From positions 48,563,279 through 48,627,278 of the forward strand of contig CM043970.1 in assembly GCA_014529385.2 (NCBI GenBank): a DNA stretch of 64,000 bases. Reading direction: 5' to 3'. Source of the DNA: Adiantum capillus-veneris. Its lineage: Eukaryota; Streptophyta; Polypodiopsida; Polypodiales; Pteridaceae. Within the stretch, counting starts at the first letter, position 1; every line of letters starts with the position of its first letter. Position numbers and translations under genes: made by a program. This document shows positions 1 through 12,200 of the stretch, piece after piece. The notes beneath the pieces were generated by a model, which saw only the letters and a list, made by a program, of their open reading frames with translations, was not told where the DNA came from and made no database searches.

Positions 1-204
1 TATGCGTGTGTTTGAAACTCCTGAAATCTTAGTGTTCCTTTTTCAAATGCATGTTCTCTCTAAAACTAGAAACTTTAAACTTCCTGATCACTCTTAACAT
101 TTCTGGGGACTGCGTTGAGAAACTTTTACACTTTATCTCGATTGTAGATGTACAAAACTAAAGCACCTGAAGCTTAAGAAATGTTTGATAACTTTTTTAT
201 GCAG

Positions 205-345
205 ACAGTTTCAGTTTGGACACTGAAAAAGCTAATGAGGACAATTAGGAGTACAAATTTAAAGGCTTACTCGTCTATTTTGTCCCATGAGAAAGGTGAT
301 GCAACAATAAATAGTGAGGTTCAAGCAAGAATTGCTGCAAAACAG
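205..345 (+). CDS. MSL: MSL channel exon 1 in window
   Basis: The acceptor TATGCAG ends at 204 and the donor GTATTT begins at 346. It encodes 47 residues running from TVSVWTLKKL to ARIAAKQ in phase 0. Sequence 1-204 shows no coding stretch that I can join and is probably intron. Confidence 0.88.
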
Positions 346-3221
346 GTATTTCTACTTTAAAGCATTTTTTGGATTCTACATTAACAATGTGCTTGCATGC
401 GCTGCATGATTCCACCAAATCTTGATTTTTTAGTGCAGCTCCATTTGAAAAAATCCGATTTCATCCAAGGGGTGCAGCTGAGGCAACCAACTTAGTGCTG
501 TGATAGAGAGTGGTAGGCAACGTTGTAAACATCTTTTTGTGGTTCTCTAGTGAACAATGTAGTCCAGAGTGCAGGTAATATACAAGGTCCTTTGAATACC
601 GAGGATGATGCCTATGGCAGGTTGAAGCTCTTTGCAAGACTTCAAGTAGTTTTGTTCAGGGACAAGAAGCGAGGAGAGGATGTGCTTGGTCTTTCCGTAG
701 ACATAGTTTTTTAATTAAAACTGTGTGGTCTTGCAAATAGTTTTGTTCAGGGACAAGAAGAGAGGAGAGGATGTGCTTGGTCTTTGCGTAGACATAGTTT
801 TTAAATTAAAACTGTGTGTCACATGGGCTGATTTGCAATTTGTTTTTTCAGATAGGTGCAAGAAGTTGTAAATCTCTTTCTGGCTAGAAGCTCAATGATA
901 GATATACATCCTAAGCTGTAAAATCCTCTCTGGCTACAAGCTCAATGATAGACATACCTGCTAAAGAATTACCAAAATACCCCTCAAGTTTGAACTAAAA
1001 ATTTAAAATGCCCAATATATCCTTGACATTTTCCAAAAACCCAATCTACCTTTCGTGATAATAGAAAACATGGCAAAAACGATAATCTTTTACAAGTTTC
1101 CATACAAAGCACTCTATTCAAACAGTTGAGCATGTCAAAATGTGGATTCTTGATGGTATTATGGAGTCAAGAGATCAAATAGCTTGATATTAACACACGG
1201 AAATGCTACATTTTTGGGTATGTGGGAGATTACTTTTGGCTAACAACTATCTAAATATGTGTTTATGCTTTTTTATATTCTCTTTGGGGAAATTGGAGCA
1301 ATTCCTTGTAAAAAAAGGCACAAATTTTGGGGGGTATTCAGGTAATTTTTCCAAGAATAAATATGTAGAAATGTCTGTGTTTGAGAGTTTTGTAAATGGC
1401 AATCTGTGACTCAATGGGATTCAAATGAAAGGAGACATTTTGAGGTGGCTTTTCATAATTTTATCAGTTAGAGTGGAGTTCTTGTCAAATAACATTTTGT
1501 TTCAAAATTACATGTGTCTAGGTTTTTAACAACATGGCTAAACATGGACAAAAGAGAATCACTCTCCAGAACTTCATCTATTTTTTACCAGAGGAGCACT
1601 TAGCCAGGGCTTTTGCCATGTTTGAAATGACAGAAAATGGAGAGATCACAAAAGAGTCATTCATAAAATGGGTCGTCAATGTTTATACAGAAAGAAGGGC
1701 CCTTTGTTTGACATTGAATGATAATAAAACAGTTGTGGAGAAGCTGCATAGACTGTTAAATGCGGTATGTATATGGCAACAAATCAAGGGGATTAACATA
1801 AAGAAGTTTCACAGGAGCAAGGATAATCTTAAGTAAACAAACCTTTTTTTTATCAGGTGCTTATAATGATCCTGATTCCAGTGTTTGTGTTGATACTTGG
1901 AGTTGAAACACCAAAAATACTAGTCTTTTTCACATCACTTGTCCTGCCCTCTGTATTCATGTTTGGAAACTCGGCAAAAAATGTGTTTGAGTCCTTGATT
2001 TTCCTCTTTGTTACACACCCATTTGATGTAGGAGATCGTGTTGTGGTGGACGGTCAGACAATGCTCGTAGAGGTATTGCAGTTTATGAATTGTCTTTTGT
2101 AGGTTTCAATTTTTTGGCTGCACAGGAGATTATGCCCGAGTTTGACCACTATTCTAAGGACATTTTTTTTTCTGAACAGGAAATGAACATTCTAAATACC
2201 GTACTACTCAGGTGAGCATATGTACTCCCTATTTTTTTGCTGATTGGACTTTTTTTAACAAGAAATACATTGATGTACGGGTAGTAAGAAACCTGAAGAC
2301 ATGCGGGAGAGAAAGATATAGTAGTACTTTCTTTTAAATCCAAAATGGTCCATGAGACCAGAACAAGGTACAGTTGGTGATGATATCTCTCATCATTAAG
2401 TGTCACACAAAAAGGGAAGCATAATTTTAATGAATTTCCAGCTGAATTAGAAAGAAAAATCTCCTTAAATACTCTAAAGATATAGGCTGCATGTCCATGC
2501 GGGGTTGCCTCAAGAGGAGAGGCCCGAATACTCCACATTTTGACAGAGCCAACCACCACTCACCCGAGGTAGTAAAACGACCTTCAAGAGGGTGTGGGTG
2601 TCTCGAACCAGAACGCGTATTGTAGGTATGCCAGCTGCTTTGGCAGCAACAGAAGCTGTCGTGCGAGGTGTCTCCAAGACAGTCCCAATCTTTGAACTAA
2701 TCTTGGAAAGGAGCGGGAGGTACTCTCTCCTCAATTTTGGGAAGCAGACTGAGATGGGTAGGTCTGCCTTCTCGACAACAGTATCGGTAGCTAGATCAAA
2801 TCCATGGCGCCACTGTCGAAAATGAGCTCTAGCTGCTGGAAGGGCCAAGAGACTCATCACAATGACCTTGGACGCCATCTCGGTAGTCTCAAACTCTATC
2901 TCATAGTAGCCGCGTGCGAGAAGCTGAACGTCGATGATCTAACCCATGCACCTCTCTTCTGCTAGGTCGGGTGCCGATGATCTTGCAGATAACAGACGTG
3001 GCTTAAAGGCGCGCCACCTCTGCCTCTAAGCTCGCTTGCTCTGTTTGCGAAAGAGCAAGTCGGATGGTGGGTCCGTGGGGTCGGGTGAGGGGGCTTCCGT
3101 CGAGTCCCTCTAGATTGGAGCAGAGCCCTCCATCGGCAGGGGCAACGTGGCAAAATGAGGCTGATGGGCAGCGATGGTGCACGGGGCTGGGGCAGCGAGC
3201 GAGGGCGCGACGGGGAAGGAG

Positions 3222-3254
<33 letters not shown>

Positions 3255-6200
3255 ATGACATGGAATCTTTGTGTGCGCAAGGGAGCGGGTCAGCAGCAGC
3301 GAGCCATGCTTCCAACCTTGATTGAAACTTGTGAATGAATCTTTGAGTTTGCTCCGTAAGTTCTTTAAGTTGTTGTGTTAGGATTTTTAAATCCTTACCC
3401 CTTTTTAGGCCCCTCGGCCCCGGCCACAACTTCTTCAAAGTTCTCCTGGGTTCAGTTTCTCTTGTCCACTCGGCCATTTCTCTTCCAATTGGGCATTGCA
3501 CGTCATCACTTTGTGACACCCACACCAAGCTATGGTTTGATACATTGGTGGCATCCACATTGTTGTATGGGTTACATATTTCGTACCTGATCTTGACCAT
3601 CATAGTTGTGTGGTCGGATGTATGTGGATGGAGAGATATGATCTCTAGAATGATCCAATATGAGGCCGCAATGCCACGTGAGGTTGACATAGTGGAATTG
3701 GGAGCTACACCACTTGTGGTTGAGGCACTTAATAAATCATTATCTTAGATACATGGCTGGTGGAAGCTTCCAAGTCATCGTTATGCTAGATTGGTATTGC
3801 ATCATCTCAATAGCTAGCCATGCTGGGAGACTCTAGATGATGATATGCACATGTCAACGTGGTTGCAGTAAGACTCCTATAGGGACCTTAGCTCCTGTCC
3901 TTTGACATAAGAGTGTTTGTGCTCCTTTTATTGGAACTTAGGTGTCATAGAGAGAATCTACCGAGGGACGAGAGCAATGAGTCCCATGCTGCCAATACAA
4001 GGAGCACTTACAGAAATGTTTAGTACCACAACTCCAACGGTTTCTACATCCTCATCCACTAATTTACCCTATCATAGACACCTCTCTAGAGGAGAAACCT
4101 TAGACATGGCCATTGCCATTTGTAAAGCAAGACGTCCATGACCGCGAGAACCTTACGTACAACTTCCGATGGGCTTGGTTTACCCTCACAGGATTGCGTC
4201 ATAGAGATGGGTTAGCATACACGAGACCACCTTGGTGATGTATCGAGGGTGTTCATAGTCTGCAAGAGAGAGGCGGGTGTGGTAGAATTGAGGAGGATTT
4301 GGTTTAAAGTCATGATGAATTTGAAGGGCTTTGCTTGCCAAAGAGGCACATCCATATGAAGTTTATTCCTGGGTATACATTACCATAATCCGGTATGTCA
4401 CATTTTTTACTCCACAGTTCGCAATTACGAACGGGTGGGTGGGTATCTGCGAATAGTAAACCACATAAGAATTTCTTTATATGCGAGAAGGCACCAAAGT
4501 CAATGCTTCATTTGTCGACAAATGGGCCATTTGACCTAGGCCTGTCCACGCAGAGAGCTCAGGCAGGTTCTTCCTCCGAGCCTGGTGCCCAAGGAGAAGA
4601 GAGTTGGCAGCAGGTCTGTGGTCGACATCGCTAGAGACCACCACGCCAGTTCGCCCCCCCTGGTGGTCGTCCTACACCAGGCTTACAACAATGGATTTCC
4701 ACAGGGAACCGTTTTGATCCCTACAGCAAGACGAGCCCACAGATACCCCCATCCACCTCAGCTTCGCCACTGACAGCCGCTCCTCCTCCCGTGCCACCCA
4801 CCGGCCCACCTTGCCCCTCCCCCCCCGCCTCCATCTCCTCCTCCTCCCCCCATTCTCCCTGTTACCGCCCCCTCCCCTCCCATTCCACCCACGAGCCCCT
4901 TTGCTCCTTCACCCTCTCTCGCTCTTGCCTCACAGCCGAGGCTCAGGGGATAGGACCTTCATCATTTGCTAGGAGGTCTCTTGGCAGCGCTTTTGCTACG
5001 AGCCGCTTGGCGAGAGAGGAGTAGACTTTCCTGCGGACCCCCCCTTCTTGTGTAGACGTCACCTTTTGCCGCAGTCCCTTGAGGACTAACGAGTTTCGAC
5101 ATCCGTCGTCGGTGGGACTTCTTCGCTTACAACTTCACACAATTCCTCGGCGACTCCTCTCCAAACTATAGGGGGCTTGCTTCAGAATCCATGTGCCTTT
5201 TGTAGCAGCTGGAGGGGCAAAGGCTTTGGACATAGCGGTTGGTTTTTCTTTCCCTTTGTGTGGCAAGGACCAGACTGAGTGGATTCCAGACTCAGTGATG
5301 GACTGGCTTCAGGCTCAGGCTCTCAAGTTCTCTCATCACACGGGAGACTTGGGAATGACAGATTTGATACGGACTGTGGCCGTTGGCTAAGTTCTCGGTG
5401 ATACCTCCGGACACAGCAGGATGTAGGCACAGTGTGGTACAATTTTTTGTTCGCAGAGCCCACCATGATATGTATATGTACATGAGGACTCTTAGACAAA
5501 GGATGTAGCCTGACGGACGGCACACTCTTCTTAGGCCTGGGTTGGACAGACTCTACAGTCACGACTATCTCGGGGTCGCTCGGATGCAGATTACTCCCTA
5601 TCCAAGCTGGCCTCGAAGATAGAGAGGTTGGCTGTTGTTGCAGCATCAGTTTTCTCTGACGGGCTCCATGAGGATCGTCTCATGGAATATGCAGGGATTA
5701 GGTGGACCCTAGTTTGAGCGTCAGCGGGGTCGCTTGCGTCAGAAGCTTTAGTGATGCCTTGTGGGTGGTATGATTGATATTCTTATGCTTTAGGAGCATC
5801 ATCTTTGTAGAGCCGCATTAGACGATGTGGTCAGATTTTGCGTGGTCGTTATGAGACATTTTGGTCAGCTGCATTTGGGCCTAGAGGCATTCAAGGAAGG
5901 GTTTGTATGACTATTGCGGACTGATGGCAGCAGGCAATTGTGGGCAGAGGTATTATTGTGTCAGGAGTGGCCCAATGGATTACTATGCAGGCTCAGGGCT
6001 ACCTCATGGGCTTCTTGAACGTCTATGCAGCCAATGCACGAGCTGAGTTTTGGTCACATATTGTAGAGTCCTTGCCACATGCAAAGCAGTGGTTTGTTGG
6101 GGGAGACTTCAACATGTTGGAGGTGTCACGGGACGGACACCACGTGCCAACGGAAAGAACAGACTAAACAACTTTAAGCACTTCAAATAACAACTGAACG

Positions 6201-9200
6201 GAAAGAGATGTACGACACATGAGACATGGAGTAGCGGAGTTCCACCCCGAGAGAGAGCACTGGCCCCAAACCTTGGCGCCCCCTGCGGTATTTCTTATAT
6301 TGCTTGAACTCAGTACAATGCCGGTCCTCCAAGCTCTGCATCTCCACACTAAAGAGTTCCAAAGAATGAGCCCTTGGCTCGTACTTAAAGGCCCTTGGGC
6401 ATGAAAAGAAGTTACATGAAAAGCTTTGAAACTCAGAAGAATCTCGTCTCAAAAACTGGCGTGAAAAGCTGCTAGCGCAAATTACGAAAATCTGTAATGG
6501 TGCACGTCTACATAGCCAGCATTAAACGTGGGATTTAGAATTGTCGTCCACGTCAGCAATCCAATACAAAATCCCGGTCATCCGTATAGGTCTGCCACGT
6601 CATCAGCTATGCAAGAGAGTTGAAGAGTGTTTGGTCTCGCTTTATTTAATCTCTTTAGGTTCCTTGGGCCCCATCAAACGGGATCCCATAAGTTGGTGGG
6701 AAATTCTTCCGCTTCTTCTTCTTGTTCTACTGCTGCATCTTCGGGTTTAGGCCCCTCGCCAGGATGTGCAGGTTGGCTCCGTTCTTCAGTGGCTTGACTG
6801 TTAGCAGTTTGTGACATCTCCCCTTCTTGAAAGAAAGTAATCGTCCGCGATACATCATATCTGCAAAACAACTTAAGTTAGCTCAAAAATTCCGAGGGTC
6901 ATTCCAAGGGACATTCTGAGGGACAATCGGTTTTCTCAATCCATATTGGAGTTCTTGATATCTTAGGTCGCTAGCTTCTCAAAAAAAACAAATCCAATAA
7001 GGAGTCTCATTTCAGATTGGAGCTCTTGATATTCTGGCGTAGTAAAATTTGCTATCATATCCAGACCGTGCTGATCTCCAACATGTGTCTTGATGCACTA
7101 AAATTACATACCCAGGCAATCTCATCCAATTAGGAATTTTTCAACGGTTGACACGTCACAATGCAACACAAATGCTCACATATGCATGTTACAAGACACA
7201 ACAAACAACGTCGCCGAGCACTCCCCTGAGACAGTCGGTCTGCGGTATGAAGCTACTCAATGACTACCTCATCACCCCTCGGCAGCTTGCGTCTCTCGGA
7301 GGTTCAAGTATACAACCAAACACTCCCCAGACATCCCGTCTCTGCGTTGTTCGGAGGTTTTCCAACATACAACAAAACGCTCCCTAACATCCCATCTTCG
7401 TTGTTCCGAGGTTCAGACAATACCAAAACAACATTTCTCACTACTCCACTTGGGAGTAAATCACCGAGCATTAAAACCAGTATTAAAACCAGAGTCAAAC
7501 AATTTAAATCGGCACCAAGACGGGTTCGAAACAAATACCATTTATGTCAAACAAATTCCAAACAGGATCACCAAACAAGTTCTCAAATAAAATTCAGAAA
7601 ACTGCTAATTCAAACTAAAAAATCATTCTCAATATCAGTTGGGCTTGAAAGTCGACAGAGCTTCTATCCTAAAACTTGTACCAAAATTAGTGTTAGATTT
7701 CTTCCATACGGTTGTAGCCGACCGCAACATGGCCCATAAGCTCTTGAATAGTCGAAACAAGACTCGATAGATAGTGTTCCTGAGGGAGTGGGTAGCCCCA
7801 AGATATACCAATCACACTGGACCTCCAAGGTTTTCGGTTCGAGAAGAGACACTTACTGAGAAATGTCGAGAAATTTCAAGTTATAATCTATTAGGGTTTC
7901 TGTGGCAAGCATTTGAGGATACCCCACTCTGCTAGAAGCTACACTCCGAAGGAAGATGTCTGAAGGCATGTAATTTCGGGCAAAAAAATTTCCTTGAAAG
8001 CTTGCCAAGTCCTTGGAGTGAGCGGCTTGGTAGCTATAGACATCCATCACTGCATAGCATTGTCTCTGAGAAAAAAAAGGTGGCTCGAGAGATTTTTGAT
8101 TCTTCTTATTGATTCACCATAGCTTTTGATGCGCAATGGAGTAATGGTGGGAGTGGCTAATAAGTCTGGGTTGGAAGAGTGGCTAATAAGTCCCGAGTCG
8201 GGAGACGAAGATTCTTTAGTAAAGTTTCATGTAAAGCTTGGAAGCGCCATCTTGCTCTGTTTGCTCTTTGGTAGGATGGGTATGCTTTCAAAAAAGCACA
8301 CACCTGAAGCTCTCATACCATTGTCACGGGGACGGGCACCGCTTGCCAACGGAAAGAACAGATTGAACAACTTTAAGCACTTCAAATAAGCTGAAATCTC
8401 TTTTTGGGTCCATCTAAAAGTGACTTCTTTCTTTTGCAAAGCATGTAAAGGTGAAGCAGTCTCTGCAAGTTGCGAATGAATCTTCTATAGTAAGAACACA
8501 GCCCTAAAAAGGCTACGGACATCGTGCACAGTCCTTAAAGCTGGCCATGTCTTGATTGCTTCTACCTTCGCAGGATCCATTCGGACACCATCCTTTGACA
8601 CAATGTGTCCAAGAAAGTGGATCTCTTCCAAGAATAACTCGCTTTTCTTGCCATTGATAAGAAATCTGTTCCTGCGCAACTGTTTGAACACAATGGTCAA
8701 GTGATGCCTATGCTCCTCTTCGTTCGTCGAGTAGACTATCATGTCATCAAAGAATGTGCCAACAAATTTCTGATATGGACGGAAAATCCTATCCATCATC
8801 CTATTGAATGTAGCAGGAGCATTCGTCAGACCAAATGGCATCACTAAGAACTCGTAGAGACCAAATGTCGTTCTAAACATAGTCTTGTGAACATCCTCAG
8901 GCCTAATTCGAATCTGATGGTATCCACTTTTAAGGTCAATTCTGCTGAAAATCGCCGCACCCTCTAGGCGGTCAAGAATATCATCAATCCTTGGAATAGG
9001 AAACCTATTCTTGATGGTATTCTTATTCAACGCACGGTAGTCAATACACATGCGCCGTGAGCACTGGAGAGCAACAAGGTGACAAGCTAGGCTGAATCAG
9101 CCCTTTCTCTAAGAGCTCCTCCACTTGGCTCATAATCTCTTTCCATTGCGCCTCACTAACCCTGTACGGTGGCCTATTTGGTGGGCTACAACTTGGCACC

Positions 9201-12200
9201 AAATTAACCGCATGATCCTCGGGCCTCTCTGACGGTAGTTGACACGGTAATGAATCAGAAAAACAACCACTAAACTTTTGCAAAAATGCTATCCTGTCTT
9301 TATCTAACACAGATAAATTTGACTGGCAACTATCTGAAACATCACGTGCAAAACCAAGTACGCAGAAAGATGATTCTTTATTACAGAAGTGATAGCAGAA
9401 GCAGATAATACAATAGGGACTGACTCTCCTTTTAGCTTTACATCCAAGATATGAATTTTTCCCCTATGTTGTACAATGATCTTTTTGTTGTAGGCATCCA
9501 AGACTCCATGCACTCGGAACATCCACGGGATCCCCAACAAGACATCACATCCTTCCAGCGGCATGATATAGAACTCTTTTGTGTCCGCATATGACTGAAT
9601 ATGCAGACGCAGCTTTCCAATGATGGGAGTAACGCACTCTGAGTGGCCAGGACATGCCAATCCTGCCTCTGCGGTGTACGCCATCTCTTCAGCTCTGATG
9701 CCCAGCTTCATAGCTAATTCTGGCGTGATAAAGTTCGATTTGGCACCTGGATCAAAGAAGATGAGTGCCATCTGGTCTCTAACTTTACCCCCCACTCTGC
9801 GTAACTCACTGGCATCTGTACTAGGCCTGTCGCCCAACATGTCTGGCAGTAAACCTGTCGAGGGCATAGGTTGCTTTCCTTTCCTGTCCTCTTTGTCATC
9901 CGAGTCAGCTGGCCTTTTCATTTGTGGACAGTTGGTTGCAAAATGACCAGTTTGCTCGCATATAAAACACTTGTTTTCAGCCATCAAGACCTTCTTTTCC
10001 TCGGGCATCTTACGCATAAAAGGCTTCCTTTTCTGCTTCTTTGCCTGCGCTCTAGGAGTCACGGCTGAACCTTTGCCTTTATTGAACCTCGCTAGCCCCT
10101 GTGACACTTCAGGAGCCGTTCTCGTGAAGGGTTTCTTTGCTGAATTTTTCTTTTGCTACCCTCCTTTCTCGTTGCTTGGAAACCCACTGTCTTCTCCTTT
10201 CAACAAGGCAAGACCAATGTTAGCAACTTCCATAAGTTGAGTGAGGGTAGCCACTCTGTTCTTGGTACAGTAATCGCCAAGCCCTTTAGGCAACCCACAA
10301 CAGTACTTCTCAATCTGCTTTGTCAATGGCACAAATCTATAGGAGGTCACTGAGAGTAGCGTTTACAAAACCTCCTATTGTACTCCATCAAGCTCTTGCA
10401 TGTAGCCGAAGTAAGCTGGTGCCAATCTGTCATGACGTCGGCTTCAAATTCATCTGACAGCCAAGTAGATGCAAACATTTGCTTGAAGTAAACCCAAGTG
10501 GCGGGTGCCTGTCCTTGCATTAACAAGGTCATCCACCATGTAAGCGCATTGTTCTTTAAGAAAGTGGCAACTTTTCTTACTTTAGAGGCCTCCGTAAAAT
10601 TCCATCCTGCATAAGCTGTATCAAACTGCTGGAGGAAAGTAAGATCGAGGCCACTAAAGGTGCTGAACTTCACAGCTGCACCTCCTTCTTTGTATGGTTT
10701 TGGCTTCTCTATTGGCCCCAAATTGTCATAAGGAAGCGTCTGCAGTATGGGCATTGTAGTAGGGACCATCTGTGCCCCTTGGTCATTGAGATTTTTCATC
10801 AAAGGTGCCATATCTGGCTGCTATCCAGAAAAACTAGCCATGCCAAAATTGACCTGTGGCACCCCAAACTGGCCCTGATTGCTCTGAAATGTTACCATAC
10901 ATGGGGTCTAGCGTCATGCCATGCATACACCCAAACACTGTTCTAGGCATGTACTGCTGGTTTCCAGGCACATAACCAGCCATACTTTGGAACACGGATC
11001 CACCCCCGAAAATACCCAGGATGGTGGGAAAACCTGATGCATTTCCTGGAGACTGGTTCCCTGTCCATTCAATGCAACATTTTGACCCTGAGGGGTGACT
11101 GGCTGAACTGGCAAAACCTATGGAGTAGGGATCCTCGCCACCTGTTCATGGATAGAAGGGACCTGTTTAGGAGCTTGACGTGACTCCGCAACATGTGAAT
11201 GCTCCCCGTCCTGCTGAGACGCATGGGGGACCTGGGCTTGAGCCTCAACGGGTGACTTTGATGGTGTGCTTGCAAATAATCCATAGACCTGGGATTCTGC
11301 ACCAACTGAGTGAAGACATTCACAGCAGCAACTAAGTGTGTCCTGAACGCATCCTCTTCAAAGTGCCCAGTCATGAACCCTTGAACCTGTTCTCGCTGTG
11401 CATTCACATGAACTAAAGGCGTAGACAGTGGTGGTCGTGAACTCTCGCCAACTTCATGCTGTAAAGGAATAGCTCGTCTACCCTGGGAAGAGAAACCCTC
11501 TTCTCTAGCATCGTCTGTCCTGTCAGCCATAGTGTAATTCCAAGTTCCTGTGCTTTGTGTCTTCGCCGCAAACCAACCAAGGCCCACTTCTTAAGGAAAA
11601 AGTGATCTCGTCCCGGCGACGGAACCATGAAACCGGCCTGTGGGGCGGTAGACATTAGCTTTCACCCGATTCTTTAACACTTGACTATACGACACAAAGC
11701 AGTGACTTAAAAGGAACCTGTAACTGAGACTGGAATCACACTTCAAAACAAAAGCACGGCCAGAAAGCGAAAATGCTCCCAAGCAGAGAGTGACACCTGT
11801 AGGCCCCAAAGGTTGGCGCCCCTTTCAGTATTTCTTTATTATCTTTCAGGAATGAGGACTAGACTACAAAAACCAGTCCTTGAGACCTTTACGTGTATCC
11901 AGCAAGATGGCACCTGTGCAGGCAAAATTTTGGCAGCATAACGGCCCCAAAACTCGCCCTCGACAGTCTTCCAAGCTACGACTAGATATCACCTGTGCAG
12001 GAAAAATTTCGGCAGCACAACAGCCCCAAAACTTGCCCTGGATAGTTTGCCAAGCTCTGACTTGTTTCCAATAGCATAGACCCTCTATTTCTTGCGCAAA
12101 AACAGTAATGACAGCATGCTGTATTTACTGGTTTTCTCACTGTTTTCAGCCCTAAACAGCTCCCGAACTGTCGTCTAACAGTGGGGCACTGTTCCCAATG

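Larger units (their letters stand above)
6124..8389 (-). mobile_element. Small non-autonomous LTR element, minus orientation, 5' LTR truncated
   Basis: The 3' LTR is 6124-6816. It is bordered at 6817-6832 by a pyrimidine tract (purine-rich tract on the minus strand). Internal DNA of about 1.5 kb has no recognisable gag or pol. A PBS complementary to initiator tRNA-Met lies at 8309-8320, followed by the first 68 bp of the 5' LTR (8322-8389), which match 6124-6191. The 5' LTR stops abruptly at gypsy RT sequence, so a deletion or recombination fused the two elements. Confidence 0.7.
8390..11627 (-). mobile_element. Ty3/gypsy retrotransposon remnant (gag, protease, reverse transcriptase)
   Basis: Gag, zinc knuckle, protease and RT follow in gypsy order on the minus strand below a PBS at 11611-11627. 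The element stops inside the RT/RNase H junction at about 8390, where it meets a foreign LTR fragment. RNase H, integrase and its 3' LTR are missing from this location. Confidence 0.9.

Noticed and set aside
2962-3690. 242-codon minus ORF as one gene
   Set aside because: Its middle is the G30 run and its left part overlaps plus-strand LINE coding; only the part that joins the DUF4283-like region is supported.
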